DNA from: JBMOLK01 sp049325575
GTDB lineage: Bacteria > Bacillota > Clostridia > Acetivibrionales > Acetivibrionaceae
Assembly: GCA_049325575.1 (NCBI GenBank)
Contig: JBMOLK010000165.1
Coordinates: 11,075 to 75,074 of the forward strand
Reading direction: 5' to 3'
Length of the DNA: 64,000 nt
The notes below the pieces were generated by a model. It was not told where the DNA came from, made no database searches, and saw nothing but the letters and a program-made list of their open reading frames with translations. Shown piece after piece: positions 54,454-62,887 of the stretch. Each line of letters starts with the position of its first letter. Position 1 is the stretch's first letter. The translations under genes were made by a program, and so were the position numbers.

Positions 54454-54630
54454 ATGCAAAAGTGGTGGACATGTCCAAAATGTAGAGGCCACAAAATGGT
54501 AGATGAAAAAGCAGCTTGTATAAGATGTCCTGAATGTGGAAGATACTTTGACGGTAAAGATAAAGAAATTCAGGTAAATGTATCACTGGATGATATGAAG
54601 CCTATAGGAATACAGTGTGATTTGAATTAA
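54454..54630 (+). CDS. Small zinc-ribbon protein
   Basis: The 58-residue protein starts at ATG 54454, 7 bases after GGGGGG; an ATG at 54439 overlaps that site. The first half is a four-Cys zinc ribbon, WWTCPKCRGHKMV then CIRCPECGRYFDG, and the rest is an acidic tail. It is possibly a nucleic-acid-binding or adaptor protein; the function is unknown. Confidence 0.7.
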   Translation: MQKWWTCPKCRGHKMVDEKAACIRCPECGRYFDGKDKEIQVNVSLDDMKPIGIQCDLN

Positions 54631-54632
54631 TG

Positions 54633-54655
54633 GAGCCGCAAGGCTCTTATTTTTG
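54633..54655 (+). terminator. Terminator of the zinc-ribbon gene
   Basis: GAGCC-GCAA-GGCTC followed by TTATTTTTGTT, directly after the stop codon. The GNRA-type tetraloop makes it a compact, strong hairpin. Confidence 0.75.
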
Positions 54656-54660
54656 TTGAA

Positions 54661-54695
54661 AAGGCCCGTGTACTACATGATAATACATGGGCCCT
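54661..54695 (-). terminator. Terminator of the minus-strand Lsm-like gene
   Basis: GGCCCGTGTA and TACATGGGCC pair (one G-T) with a loop of about 14 bases, 20 bp after the stop of the minus-strand gene. The minus-strand continuation TTTTCAACAAAAAT is T-rich at its start. Confidence 0.65.
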
Positions 54696-54715
54696 CTAAA
54701 TAATACTACAACGAA

Positions 54716-55174
54716 CTATACTGCATTATGAACAAATGATACTATACTAGCTATAGGTATATCAGTTACTGATCCTACTGTATATACTGGATACCCGTTC
54801 CATCCTCCTGCTGTTACTGCTCCGTTTTCACTTGCAGGAAGTACCGGACCTGGTACTGTTCCATAACCTGCAGCATAACCGCCTGCTATACCGCAAGGGC
54901 CGCCAACTGCTCCAACGCCCGGTCCATAACCATAGCCAACGTTAAAATTTGAACATGCATTTCCTAATGAACATCCCGGTGGTGGTCCAATTCTTGTAAG
55001 CAATCTTACGAAAACATTATTAACTGCCAGTACAACACCTGTAAAACCTGCTCCTGATTGACCGCCGCTTGATGTAAATATTGTAACTGTTTCGCCTATA
55101 TAGTTAGCCAATAATGCAGCGAAATTTGCGGGTGCTACAGGCCCGGCTCCAAAAGCTCCTACTCCGTCAGGCAT
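54716..55174 (-). CDS. Small Gly-rich protein with Lsm/DUF2642-like barrel, paralogue 1
   Basis: The 152-residue protein has a core YIGETVTIFTSSGGQSGAGF then TGVVLAVNNVFVRLLTRIG and a C-terminal strand IPIASIVSFVHNAV, split by a Gly/Pro/Ala-rich insert (about residues 85-125). The strand pattern resembles small Sm-like barrels of coat-associated proteins. It is paralogous to the divergent gene at 55425-55880, sharing TRIGPxPxCSxGxxC and the ending SFVHNxV. A spore-surface role is inferred only. Confidence 0.65.
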   Translation of the reverse strand: MPDGVGAFGAGPVAPANFAALLANYIGETVTIFTSSGGQSGAGFTGVVLAVNNVFVRLLTRIGPPPGCSLGNACSNFNVGYGYGPGVGAVGGPCGIAGGYAAGYGTVPGPVLPASENGAVTAGGWNGYPVYTVGSVTDIPIASIVSFVHNAV

Positions 55175-55315
55175 AAGAGAATCTCTCCTTCCAAAACAAT
55201 AAAGTATAAATTTTAATTATCACCTAGCTTATATTATGTTAATTCTGACTAATTTGTTACTGTTTTATATCTACTCAATGTAACATTTATAAGTTTTACA
55301 TCTATGATATATTAA

Positions 55316-55397
55316 AGAGATCGAACTGTAGAAGTAGATAAACAAGATGAGCAAGCCATTTGAATCAAATATGCTTAAGCAAATCATATGCTTATCT
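55316..55397. repeat. Hairpin-forming repeat, copy 2 (right end missing)
   Basis: Starting at AGAGATCGAACTG, this copy follows 25495-25575 with about ten differences and keeps the inner AGATAAACA / TGCTTATCT pair. It lacks the right terminal repeat. It lies between the two divergent Lsm-like genes and runs to about 28 bp before the plus-strand start codon, so it is within that gene's leader. Confidence 0.65.
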
Positions 55398-55424
55398 CCA
55401 ATAAGGGGAAAGGAGGGGTTTATT

Positions 55425-55880
55425 ATGTTCTTATTACGAAAAAGAAAACGTAATAAAAAATCTATGCCTAAGGTCAGTGCTAACAAGCCTGTCTCCCCGC
55501 CGGAAGTTATATCTGGCAAGACGTACGGTCCAAAAGTGTGTGAAGAGAGTAATTTTGGTTTGCATATTTCAAAGTACATAGGCCAAACAGTAACCATATT
55601 TGTTACAGGAGGCGGCATGTCAGGCGCAGGTTTCACCGGAATACTATTAAACTCTAATGATATATACGTAAAGCTAATAACCAGAATAGGTCCTGCTCCT
55701 GCATGTTCTCCCGGTAGTACATGTACACATTTTGGCTATCAAAACCATGCAATCATTCCCAATATTTGCTGCAGCATTTATAATACTTTTAGCCCTCATT
55801 TCGGAATGATACGAACTCTTGGTTCGGTTGCTTACATACCATCAGATAAAATTGCATCTTTTGTACATAATTCTGTCTGA
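55425..55880 (+). CDS. Small protein with Lsm/DUF2642-like barrel, paralogue 2
   Basis: The 151-residue protein starts at ATG 55425, 6 bases after AAAGGAGGGG. An upstream ATG at 55347 lies inside the repeat element and is rejected. A basic N-terminus (FLLRKRKRNKKS) is followed by the core YIGQTVTIFVTGGGMSGAGF, then TGILLNSNDIYVKLITRIG, a Cys-containing insert (CSPGSTC, NICCSIYN) and the ending IPSDKIASFVHNSV. It is the divergent paralogue of 54716-55174. The function is unknown; a spore or surface role is possible. Confidence 0.65.
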   Translation: MFLLRKRKRNKKSMPKVSANKPVSPPEVISGKTYGPKVCEESNFGLHISKYIGQTVTIFVTGGGMSGAGFTGILLNSNDIYVKLITRIGPAPACSPGSTCTHFGYQNHAIIPNICCSIYNTFSPHFGMIRTLGSVAYIPSDKIASFVHNSV

Positions 55881-55964
55881 TATTTATTACATTAAGGTAT
55901 TAATTTTACAGAAACCCGGGCAGGTAGGCTTTAATGATATTGCAGCAGAAGAATTTAATCCTTA

Positions 55965-56018
55965 AATTACAAATATAACGGGGCTGTCCAAAAAGGCAGC
56001 TCCGTTATATTTGTAATT
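55965..56018. terminator. Strong bidirectional terminator
   Basis: A long stem of about 24 bp, AATTACAAATATAACGG / CCGTTATATTTGTAATT, is continued inward by GGCTGTCC/GGCAGCT with a mismatch. It lies between the plus-strand Lsm-like gene and the end of minus-strand ylbF, whose stop it touches. Confidence 0.8.
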
Positions 56019-56358
56019 ATTTCAAGTGCGCATCAACAAACTCATTTACTCCTTTATACACTTTTGCCATCATATTGTTGAAATCCTTTTCAGCCTTTAG
56101 AAACTTATTTATTTCCGGTATTTTTGAAAGACTATTGAATAAATTATTTAAATCCTCTTCCACAGACCGGGTATCTCTCCCGGATTTTCTTAAAGAAAAC
56201 AGCTCCTCTTCCCTTCTCTTAAAATCCTCAACCTTCTGTCTTAACTCCCTATTGCTATCTATACCTTTTTTTGCATTTTTCAAATCATTAAACTCCCTGG
56301 TATCTTTTACTGCGTTGGCAAGGTCCTTTATTCTTTCACTCAAGCTCAACGAAATCAC
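56017..56358 (-). CDS. YlbF/YmcA-family protein
   Basis: The 113-residue all-helical protein matches the Com_YlbF family: ERIKDLANAVKDTREFNDLK, then REEELFSLRKSGRD and a C-terminal helix FLKAEKDFNNMMAKVYKGVN. In B. subtilis, YlbF, YmcA and YaaT form an iron-sulfur complex that acts with RNase Y and supports competence, biofilm and sporulation. Whether this is YlbF or YmcA cannot be settled by eye. Confidence 0.82.
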   Translation of the reverse strand: MISLSLSERIKDLANAVKDTREFNDLKNAKKGIDSNRELRQKVEDFKRREEELFSLRKSGRDTRSVEEDLNNLFNSLSKIPEINKFLKAEKDFNNMMAKVYKGVNEFVDAHLK

Positions 56359-56587
56359 CTCTTTTTATTAGTTATCATAGATTATTACTGCTATATAATA
56401 TTCTCTTACAACTAATGCTGTTACATAAAACCTAAATAAATGTATTTGTTATGGGATCAAAGTAACAATTAGCCTTTATTGTGAATATATATATACCAAA
56501 GATGTTATGTAAACTATCTAACTTGCAACACACACTCAGGATTGTCTAAAAGCGTTACAATCAACAAATTATAAAGGAGTTGACTTT

Positions 56588-56911
56588 ATGAATAATAACT
56601 ATTTTAAAAAGAGTCTTGCTGACACCTTAGGGAAAATAGACAATAAAGTCCTTCAAGCTAAGCTTAACATGGCTTTGGATACTTTAAAGAGCGGAAGCAT
56701 CGACGAGCTGGGAAAACTGCTAAACTCTATGGACAAAGACCTTTTAATTGAAAAATTGCATGAACTTGATAAGTCCACTATACACAAATTAAATATTAAT
56801 GCAGGTGAAATCAAAAAAAGAATTACAGACTCCGACCTGGAAAAGTTAAGCCGTATTGTTGGAAAACGCGGCAACGAGGTTGTGAAAAAAATAAAGGAAT
56901 TATTGGGATAG
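56588..56911 (+). CDS. Small helical protein of unknown function
   Basis: The 107-residue charged protein is predicted all helical, with repeated Leu-Lys/Leu-Asp patterns (LADTLGKIDNKVLQAKLNM, GSIDELGKLLNSMDKDLL). AAAGGAG lies 7 bases before the ATG. It has no signal peptide, metal motif or catalytic signature, and I do not recognise a family. It is convergent with the DUF115 gene. Confidence 0.75.
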   Translation: MNNNYFKKSLADTLGKIDNKVLQAKLNMALDTLKSGSIDELGKLLNSMDKDLLIEKLHELDKSTIHKLNINAGEIKKRITDSDLEKLSRIVGKRGNEVVKKIKELLG

Positions 56912-56920
56912 ACGTCAAAG

Positions 56921-56945
56921 AAGGAGCCTTGGCTCCTCCTTTAAC
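56921..56945. terminator. Terminator between convergent genes
   Basis: AAGGAGCC-TT-GGCTCCTCCTT: a GC-rich hairpin 10 bp after the plus-strand stop, also placed to end the minus-strand DUF115 gene. Confidence 0.65.
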
Positions 56946-56962
56946 TAAGTAAGTCTGTTATC

Positions 56963-58822
56963 TTAAACACTTTCCATAAACTTCTTTATTTTTTCCAAAC
57001 TGCCCATAAGCTTCTTGTTTTGGCCAAGTATGGCGTCAATGTATACTTCCTTTATCTCCTTATAGCTTGACAACACTTTTGTTGCCCTGTCAACTTCCGC
57101 TTTTATCAGATAAAACTCTATCTCAACCAGATTCTTTAACAGCGAATGGTATATAGGTGATTGTGTAACCTTATCTGACAGCTCACTTATTGAGTCAACT
57201 GCCTTCATAAACTTTGGCCTGTTTTTTGAAGGATGCAATATATCCTTCCTAAGAAGCTCTACCAGTTGGAGCTGCTTTTCAGAAAGCATCTCCAGCTTTT
57301 TAATTTCCTCATTTACATCTTTTACATATTCATCTAGTTTTAAACCGATGCTATCAGAGAACTTACCCGATAAAAAGGCTGACTTGATAATTTGTGAAAT
57401 TTCTGCTGTGGAAAACTCAAAGCTATCAAGAACATTCTGCAAAGTCTCATTTCGGGCAAATGAAATATTAAGCCCCCCTTCAGTAGCATTTATTATTTCA
57501 ACCTTATCCCCAACCTTTTCAAAATAGCCTTCAAACCAATTTCTCATAGCTAAAAAGGGCTGTGTCGTATATATATCATTGCCAAATATATCCTTGGCGA
57601 AAATATATCCTTGGCTTTCAAAGTCGGTAGAATTATTTACTTTTGACCCCGGGGCTTCCCCTGCATACATGCTGCCCTCGGTAAAAGCCAGATCCTGCCC
57701 CAAAATAACAATAGGGTTACAGCCTATTTTAAAAAGAATATCAAAGCAAGTATTGGCAACTGATGGACCGCTCAAGAAAAACTCTGATTTGATTTTTGAA
57801 AATTCAAGAAATTTGGCGGTATACATATCAACAGGATAATTCATAAGAAACTTCGGTCCCTGGTAACCTTTTACCGAATGCACAGAAACCTGGTTTGAAT
57901 AAACAAAGTAAATGTCTTTATTCTTAACGCTCCCATGTATCTCGCCTTCTTTATCCCCCGCATCTATACCAACCATGAAATGGGGTGATAAACCAAAGCT
58001 CTCCATAATCTTGACAGCAGTTCCCCCAGCCATGATGACACATTTATCCTTAAGATCTTTTAGAAGATGAATGTTCTTTTTTAGTGAAGGACCTGCAGAT
58101 ACCAGTATACCGGGTATCCCTTTAAATTTACCCACAAGTTCATGAGCGTTTGACACTTCGTTTATTCTATTTAAATTTTTGATATTATTGTGAACCCACA
58201 ATTCACCGAAATATCTTCTTGTAGCAATATCTACAGTAAAGCTCTCAGCGTGTTTTATAAACCTGCTCCTAAGCTCTTCCCAAACTTCTGGAAACATTTC
58301 TCCATAGACTTCCAGAGGCTGTACCTGAATGCCTCCCTTTTCAGTATCCCAGAACAATGAATTTATCTTTCCTAAAATCAAATCAAAATCATCATCAACA
58401 AATAGTTCAGCCTTTTTTATAACAGGCTCCAGATTCCTGACACAAGCAATCTGGTAAAACAACTCAATATTAGGCTCAATAACTATAACCTTCTTATAAC
58501 TGAAACTTGTAAGCAGAACTTCCAGGTGAAATGCCATTCCCAAACCAAACACTATGTCCGCCTTGTTTGAAGGATCGACATACTTGTCGATCCAGGCGTA
58601 AGCCTCGTTTATAGGGTCTTCATGATCACATAGGACATAATCCTTCTCCTGACATTTTACCATTATATTTATTACCAGATCCTCATGACGTGCTAATAGT
58701 ATTCTCTCTACAGAATTATCCTTAGGACTGTATTTACCTCTTAGGTAATTATCAAGCTTATGATAAAGTATTGGTTGGTGCTCCTTAAGCAGTGCTAAGT
58801 TCCTACTTAAAACCTCACTCAT
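56963..58822 (-). CDS. Motility accessory factor (DUF115, MptE-like) glycosyltransferase
   Basis: About 619 residues comprise an N-terminal Maf domain (about 1-200; DIVFGLGMAFHLEVLLTSF, VIVIEPNIELFYQIACVRN) and a DUF115/MptE-like domain (about 225-440; ILVSAGPSLKKNIHLLKDLK, MAGGTAVKIMESFGLSPHFM, VGIDAG). The C-terminal region is helical. Maf proteins add nonulosonic-acid sugars to flagellin. It is about 25 kb from the flagellar operon, with no sugar-biosynthesis gene beside it. The ATG at 58822 follows AGGGTGAT at a better distance than the GTG at 58831. Confidence 0.88.
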   Translation of the reverse strand: MSEVLSRNLALLKEHQPILYHKLDNYLRGKYSPKDNSVERILLARHEDLVINIMVKCQEKDYVLCDHEDPINEAYAWIDKYVDPSNKADIVFGLGMAFHLEVLLTSFSYKKVIVIEPNIELFYQIACVRNLEPVIKKAELFVDDDFDLILGKINSLFWDTEKGGIQVQPLEVYGEMFPEVWEELRSRFIKHAESFTVDIATRRYFGELWVHNNIKNLNRINEVSNAHELVGKFKGIPGILVSAGPSLKKNIHLLKDLKDKCVIMAGGTAVKIMESFGLSPHFMVGIDAGDKEGEIHGSVKNKDIYFVYSNQVSVHSVKGYQGPKFLMNYPVDMYTAKFLEFSKIKSEFFLSGPSVANTCFDILFKIGCNPIVILGQDLAFTEGSMYAGEAPGSKVNNSTDFESQGYIFAKDIFGNDIYTTQPFLAMRNWFEGYFEKVGDKVEIINATEGGLNISFARNETLQNVLDSFEFSTAEISQIIKSAFLSGKFSDSIGLKLDEYVKDVNEEIKKLEMLSEKQLQLVELLRKDILHPSKNRPKFMKAVDSISELSDKVTQSPIYHSLLKNLVEIEFYLIKAEVDRATKVLSSYKEIKEVYIDAILGQNKKLMGSLEKIKKFMESV

Positions 58823-58909
58823 AAATATCACCCTTTAGTATGTCATAACCTACCAGTGCTTTTTATCACAACAACTTGCCATAGCATAGTATAAATAACA
58901 TATCAAGTT

Positions 58910-59365
58910 TTATTTTTCACTTAACAGCTTGTGAAGTTCATCCATAAAAGTGTTTATATCCTTAAACTGCCTGTATACTGATGCAAACCTTACATATGCC
59001 ACTTCATCAAGATTCTTTAGTTTACCCATCACCATTTCCCCTATAGCCTGTGAAGTTACTTCCCTTTGCAGAGAATTATGGATTTGACTTTCAATGCTTT
59101 CAACTAATCTTTCCAGATCATCAATGGATACAGGCCTTTTTTCACATGCACGCAAAAGTCCGTTAAGCAGTTTCTCCCTATTAAAAGGCTGTCTGGTCTT
59201 ATCCTTTTTTATAACCATAAGAGGCAAGCTTTCCACTTTTTCATATGTAGTGAACCTCTTAAGGCACTTTGAGCATTCCCTTCTCCTTCTAATAGCAGAA
59301 CCCTCATCAGTCGGTCTTGAATCAATAACCTTATCTTCCACAAAACCACAGTATGGACACTTCAT
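58910..59365 (-). CDS. nrdR: Ribonucleotide reductase regulator NrdR
   Basis: The protein is 151 residues from the ATG at 59365, 6 bases after GGAGG; a longer frame from 59386 lacks a site. It has a zinc ribbon (Cys3, Cys6, Cys31, Cys34: CPYCGFVEDKVIDSRP, then RRRRECSKCLKRFTTYE) and an ATP-cone (VIKKDKTRQPFNREKLLNGL). It represses nrd operons in response to ATP/dATP. The nrd genes are not in the window. Confidence 0.97.
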   Translation of the reverse strand: MKCPYCGFVEDKVIDSRPTDEGSAIRRRRECSKCLKRFTTYEKVESLPLMVIKKDKTRQPFNREKLLNGLLRACEKRPVSIDDLERLVESIESQIHNSLQREVTSQAIGEMVMGKLKNLDEVAYVRFASVYRQFKDINTFMDELHKLLSEK

Positions 59366-59465
59366 AATAGTCCTCCAAATAATCAACCTTCGAGGTTTAT
59401 TTTTATGTATATATTATATAATACACTAAAAGTATGGTTAAATAAATTACATTTTTATTTACTTT

Positions 59466-59726
59466 TTACTCAAAGTGCTTTCTCATAAATCTTTCATCCA
59501 TATCTACCAGGATTATATCTTCACCTATCTTTTTAATTTTCTCCCATGGAATAACATAATCGTTATCCCTTCCGATAAGCCCGAACAATCTCCCCCCTCC
59601 GGGAATTACAATAGCTTCAAGCCTTCCGGTATCAAGGTTTATTTCAACATCACATACAAATCCGAGTCTTCTTCCGTCTTTAATATTTATTACTTCCTTT
59701 TGTCTGAAATCCGACGTTCTGTTCAT
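59466..59726 (-). CDS. YlmC/YmxH-family PRC-barrel sporulation protein
   Basis: The 86-residue single PRC-barrel protein reads FRQKEVINIKDGRRLGFVCD, then VEINLDTGRLEAIVIPGGG and DYVIPWEKIKKIGEDIILVD. This matches the YlmC/YmxH family often found next to sigG in Clostridia. The family is linked to sporulation, but the molecular role is unknown. It follows sigG after a terminator, so it has its own promoter. Confidence 0.9.
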   Translation of the reverse strand: MNRTSDFRQKEVINIKDGRRLGFVCDVEINLDTGRLEAIVIPGGGRLFGLIGRDNDYVIPWEKIKKIGEDIILVDMDERFMRKHFE

Positions 59727-59881
59727 ATAAATACACCACCAGAAATTTTAGGATATTGTGTACAGTGCTTCATGTACACTAATAATATATGAAAGGGTGT
59801 TGATTGATATGTTAAACCGGGTTTTTCACTGGTTTTAAGGTTTATGTGACCAGACTGTTTTGACAGTTTAAAAAACAAAAT

Positions 59882-59918
59882 TGCCATACCGCTAAACTTA
59901 TTTCTTTACGGTATGGCA
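59882..59918 (-). terminator. Terminator of sigG
   Basis: Perfect 10-bp arms TGCCATACCG and CGGTATGGCA around a 17-base loop, followed on the minus strand by ATTTTGTTTTTT, 16 bp after the sigG stop. Confidence 0.85.
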
Positions 59919-59933
59919 GCATTAATATTTCTC

Positions 59934-60707
59934 CTATATATATTTTCTCATATGCATCAGTGCAGTTTTCTCAAGTCTTGAAACCTGTGCCTGTGAAATT
60001 CCTATTTCCTCTGCAACTTCCATCTGTGTTCTACCATCAAAGAAACGCAGATTGAGTATCAATTTCTCTCTGTCATTTAGTTTTCTCATTGCTTCATTAA
60101 GTGCTATTCCTTCAAGCCAGTTTTCATCATGATTCTTCTCGTCTTTAACCTGATCCATTACATAAATGGCATCCCCACCATCATGATACACCGATTCAAA
60201 CAGTGAAATGGGGTCCTGTATTGCATCAAGAGCAAATACTATATCTTCTTTTGGAATACCAAGTTCTTTAGAAATATCGTCAATAGTCGGCTCTTTTGCG
60301 TTTTTATTTGTCAGCCTTTCCTTTGCCTGAAGCGCTTTATAAGCAATGTCCCTTAAAGACCGGCTTACACGGATGGAATTGTTATCGCGGAGGTATCTTC
60401 TTATCTCACCTATTATCATGGGAACAGCATAAGTAGAAAATTTGACATTCTGGGAAACATCGAAATTATCTATAGCTTTGATTAGGCCTATACAGCCTAC
60501 TTGAAAAAGATCGTCAACATATTCCCCTCTATTATTGAACCTTTGAATAACACTTAATACAAGTCTCAAATTTCCCCTTATAAATTCCTCTCTTGCCGAG
60601 GTATCTCCTTTATGCATCCGTTCAAAGAGAACCTTCTTTTGTTCGTTTGTTAGTACTGGTAGCTTAGACGTATTTACACCGCATATTTCAACCTTATTGA
60701 TCAGCAT
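59934..60707 (-). CDS. sigG: Forespore sigma factor SigG
   Basis: The 257-residue protein has the SigG N-terminus NKVEICGVNTSKLPVLTN and region 2 LFQVGCIGLIKAIDNFD with VKFSTYAVPMIIGEIRRYLR. Region 4 reads NLRFFDGRTQMEVAEEIGIS and QAQVSRLEKTAL. It directs late forespore genes. The order sigE-sigG after spoIIGA is conserved in spore formers. GGGAGG precedes the ATG, and a forespore-type promoter lies upstream. Confidence 0.97.
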   Translation of the reverse strand: MLINKVEICGVNTSKLPVLTNEQKKVLFERMHKGDTSAREEFIRGNLRLVLSVIQRFNNRGEYVDDLFQVGCIGLIKAIDNFDVSQNVKFSTYAVPMIIGEIRRYLRDNNSIRVSRSLRDIAYKALQAKERLTNKNAKEPTIDDISKELGIPKEDIVFALDAIQDPISLFESVYHDGGDAIYVMDQVKDEKNHDENWLEGIALNEAMRKLNDREKLILNLRFFDGRTQMEVAEEIGISQAQVSRLEKTALMHMRKYI

Positions 60708-60741
60708 AGAAAACCTCCCGGCAATAAAATTAAGTCAGTAT

Positions 60742-60770
60742 CATTATTGCCATGGAGTCCATTTTTATAC
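60742..60770 (-). promoter_or_regulatory. Sigma-F/sigma-G-type promoter upstream of sigG
   Basis: On the minus strand GTATA (60770-60766), a 14-bp spacer and GGCAATAATG (60751-60742) fit the forespore consensus GYATA / GGNNANANTR, about 40 bp before the sigG start. It agrees with the known SigF (and autogenous SigG) control of sigG. Confidence 0.6.
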
Positions 60771-60903
60771 TGTAAAAAAGATCAAAAAATTTCGTCCAAA
60801 AGCCTTGACAAACCTTGCAGTTATTGGGATTACTAAACTTTTGTGCGACTTGTATTTTTTGACATTAACTATATTTCTAAAACCTGTTTTATAGGCCTTA
60901 ATT

Positions 60904-61638
60904 TTATATCATTCTGCTGATTTCCTTCTTAAGCCTGCTTATTATCTTCTTTTCAAGCCTTGATATATATGACTGTGATATTCCCAGCATATCAGCTACC
61001 TCTTTTTGGGTTTTTTCAACTCCACCATTGGTAAGTCCAAACCTAAGTTCCATTATCTTTTTTTCACGAACAGACAATTTTTTCATAGCAATTCCCAAAA
61101 GCTCTTTATCTACCTCATCCTCAATACTTCTATGAATCAGGTCATTCTCTGTGCCCAAAATGTCCGAAAGAAGAAGTTCATTACCATCCCAATCGATATT
61201 GAGTGGTTCATCTATTGAAATCTCTGTCTTCATCCTGTTGTTCCTTCTTAAGTACATCAATATCTCATTTTCTATACAGCGGGAAGCATAGGTAGCCAAC
61301 TTTATATTCTTGTTGGGATTAAAAGTGTTAATGGCTTTTATTAGTCCAATAGTTCCGATGGAAATCAGGTCCTCTACGCCAACTCCGGTGTTCTCAAACT
61401 TTCTAGCTATATAAACAACCAATCTTAAGTTTCTCTCAATTAAAATGGACTTAACTCCATAATCGCTCTTTTCAAGCTTGTTTAAAAGATAAATTTCCTC
61501 ATCGTTGCTAAGAGGAGGGGGCAGTGCTTCACTTCCTCCTATATAGTGTACAGGGAATCTTCCATGTATCTTTAACTTCTCCAGAATATTTATGTACTTA
61601 ATCAATAAAAAAAGCTTTACTTTCTTGAAAATGAGCAT
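60904..61638 (-). CDS. sigE: Mother-cell sigma factor SigE (pro-sigma-E)
   Basis: About 244 residues: an N-terminal pro-sequence (MLIFKKVKLFLLIKYINILE) is followed by IGGSEALPPPLSNDEE, the conserved region around the SpoIIGA cleavage site. Region 2 is EDLISIGTIGLIKAINTFNP, and region 4 includes TQKEVADMLGISQSYISRLE. The ATG at 61638 is 8 bases from AGGAG; the start at 61656 is less well placed. It directs early mother-cell genes after processing by SpoIIGA. Confidence 0.97.
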   Translation of the reverse strand: MLIFKKVKLFLLIKYINILEKLKIHGRFPVHYIGGSEALPPPLSNDEEIYLLNKLEKSDYGVKSILIERNLRLVVYIARKFENTGVGVEDLISIGTIGLIKAINTFNPNKNIKLATYASRCIENEILMYLRRNNRMKTEISIDEPLNIDWDGNELLLSDILGTENDLIHRSIEDEVDKELLGIAMKKLSVREKKIMELRFGLTNGGVEKTQKEVADMLGISQSYISRLEKKIISRLKKEISRMI

Positions 61639-61712
61639 TACTGTTTCTCCTTTCATGATATGTATCGTTTCCGACCCTTTCGAAGCAACCTATTTCACAA
61701 CTTGCACATTTT

Positions 61713-62609
61713 CTATACCAATTCGGGACTTAGAAGAGCGTTATAATTATCATTCTTGGATAGCGCCCTGTTGTATATTCCGATAATCACGTCCGTTACC
61801 CCCTTCTTCTCCGTATTTTCCCCCACCTCGATATAGTCCGGCTTAAAGCCGATCAAAATACCGTTCTCCTTGCCTAAAGATGTAAAAGGTATGACTCTGA
61901 ACCTTGAGAACCAATTAGAGTCTGAAACGATTCTTGTTACACAAACCAAGTCATCCTCTTTAGATTCCTCAAAAATATTTTGAATCTCCAAAGGCAGTAT
62001 ATGTTTAATGGCTTTAAACTCTACAACCACTACAGGTGCATTGGTTAATGGATCATGAAGAGAATTACCGGTGTCCACTAAAGCAAACAAGTCAATTATT
62101 CCGTTTCCAAAGGCAATCTTTAGTGGAATAAGCAGCTTATCTTTTAAGATCTTCTGCTGAACTATATCCCAAAAAATTCGCAAGACTATTCCAGCCGTTA
62201 TGATTGAGAAAAACAACATTGTCCATTTTGAATTCCAAAATACATAAACTATCCCGTTCCTTACGAAACCTCCGGTCTGATTAAGGTACAGGAATGTAAA
62301 GGCTGCTCCTGCAAATATAAATGTTGATACATAAAATATGGCTAAAGTCTTTATAAAGGAAACAATTTTAGGAGGAGAAAAAGTAATGGCTACGATTGCA
62401 AATGACAACAAAACTTTTGCAATTGTAGTATAATATACTTTTATATTTGGGAAGAGCACTAAAAAAGCTACATAGGATGCACCAACCAAAGCTCCTAAAA
62501 ACAAACGCAAATGAGATGTTCTAATCTTGGAAAACTTTGCAGTCAATAATAGTATTAGATAGTTCATAACTATGTTTTCTAATACTAATATGTCAAGATA
62601 TATTTCCAT
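61713..62609 (-). CDS. spoIIGA: Sigma-E processing peptidase SpoIIGA
   Basis: The 298-residue protein has five hydrophobic helices in the first 155 residues and a cytoplasmic aspartic-protease-like half with the active-site motif FALVDTGNSLHDPLTNAPVV (about residues 175-194). It cleaves the pro-sequence of SigE, encoded next. GGGGG precedes the ATG. Family length and position are normal. Confidence 0.96.
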   Translation of the reverse strand: MEIYLDILVLENIVMNYLILLLTAKFSKIRTSHLRLFLGALVGASYVAFLVLFPNIKVYYTTIAKVLLSFAIVAITFSPPKIVSFIKTLAIFYVSTFIFAGAAFTFLYLNQTGGFVRNGIVYVFWNSKWTMLFFSIITAGIVLRIFWDIVQQKILKDKLLIPLKIAFGNGIIDLFALVDTGNSLHDPLTNAPVVVVEFKAIKHILPLEIQNIFEESKEDDLVCVTRIVSDSNWFSRFRVIPFTSLGKENGILIGFKPDYIEVGENTEKKGVTDVIIGIYNRALSKNDNYNALLSPELV

Positions 62610-62830
62610 TAAGCTAACCCCCTATGGCCAATGACTAAAAATGACTGTCAAAATTTTTCTCATCTTTTTCATAGAACCTCACATAAGACAATATCCTATT
62701 AACTTATATGCAAAAGCATGTATTTTTATTATAGATTATATAATTTAATTTATATTTATTTTGTCAAACTGCACTGTAGAAAAAAAAAATTGTGTGACAA
62801 AAACCATATAGACATGACTTTAGAAAAGAA

Positions 62831-62870
62831 AAAGCGCCAAAGGGGTACCTATATCCCTTTGACACTTTTT
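62831..62870 (-). terminator. Terminator of ftsZ
   Basis: On the minus strand AAAGTGTCAAAGGGAT and ACCCCTTTGGCGCTTT pair over about 14 bp (with mismatches), followed by TTCTTTTCT, 18 bp after the ftsZ stop. Confidence 0.8.
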
Positions 62871-62887
62871 ATGGTAAATAGTCTTTA

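Noticed and set aside
55347..55424. Upstream in-frame ATG extending the Lsm-like protein by 26 residues
   Set aside because: The extra codons are translated from the dispersed repeat, and the only good ribosome site (AAAGGAGGGG) is placed for the ATG at 55425.
61657..62700. Spo0A boxes upstream of spoIIGA
   Set aside because: A TTGACA is present, but no convincing TTGTCGAA-type box or correctly spaced -10 was found by eye.
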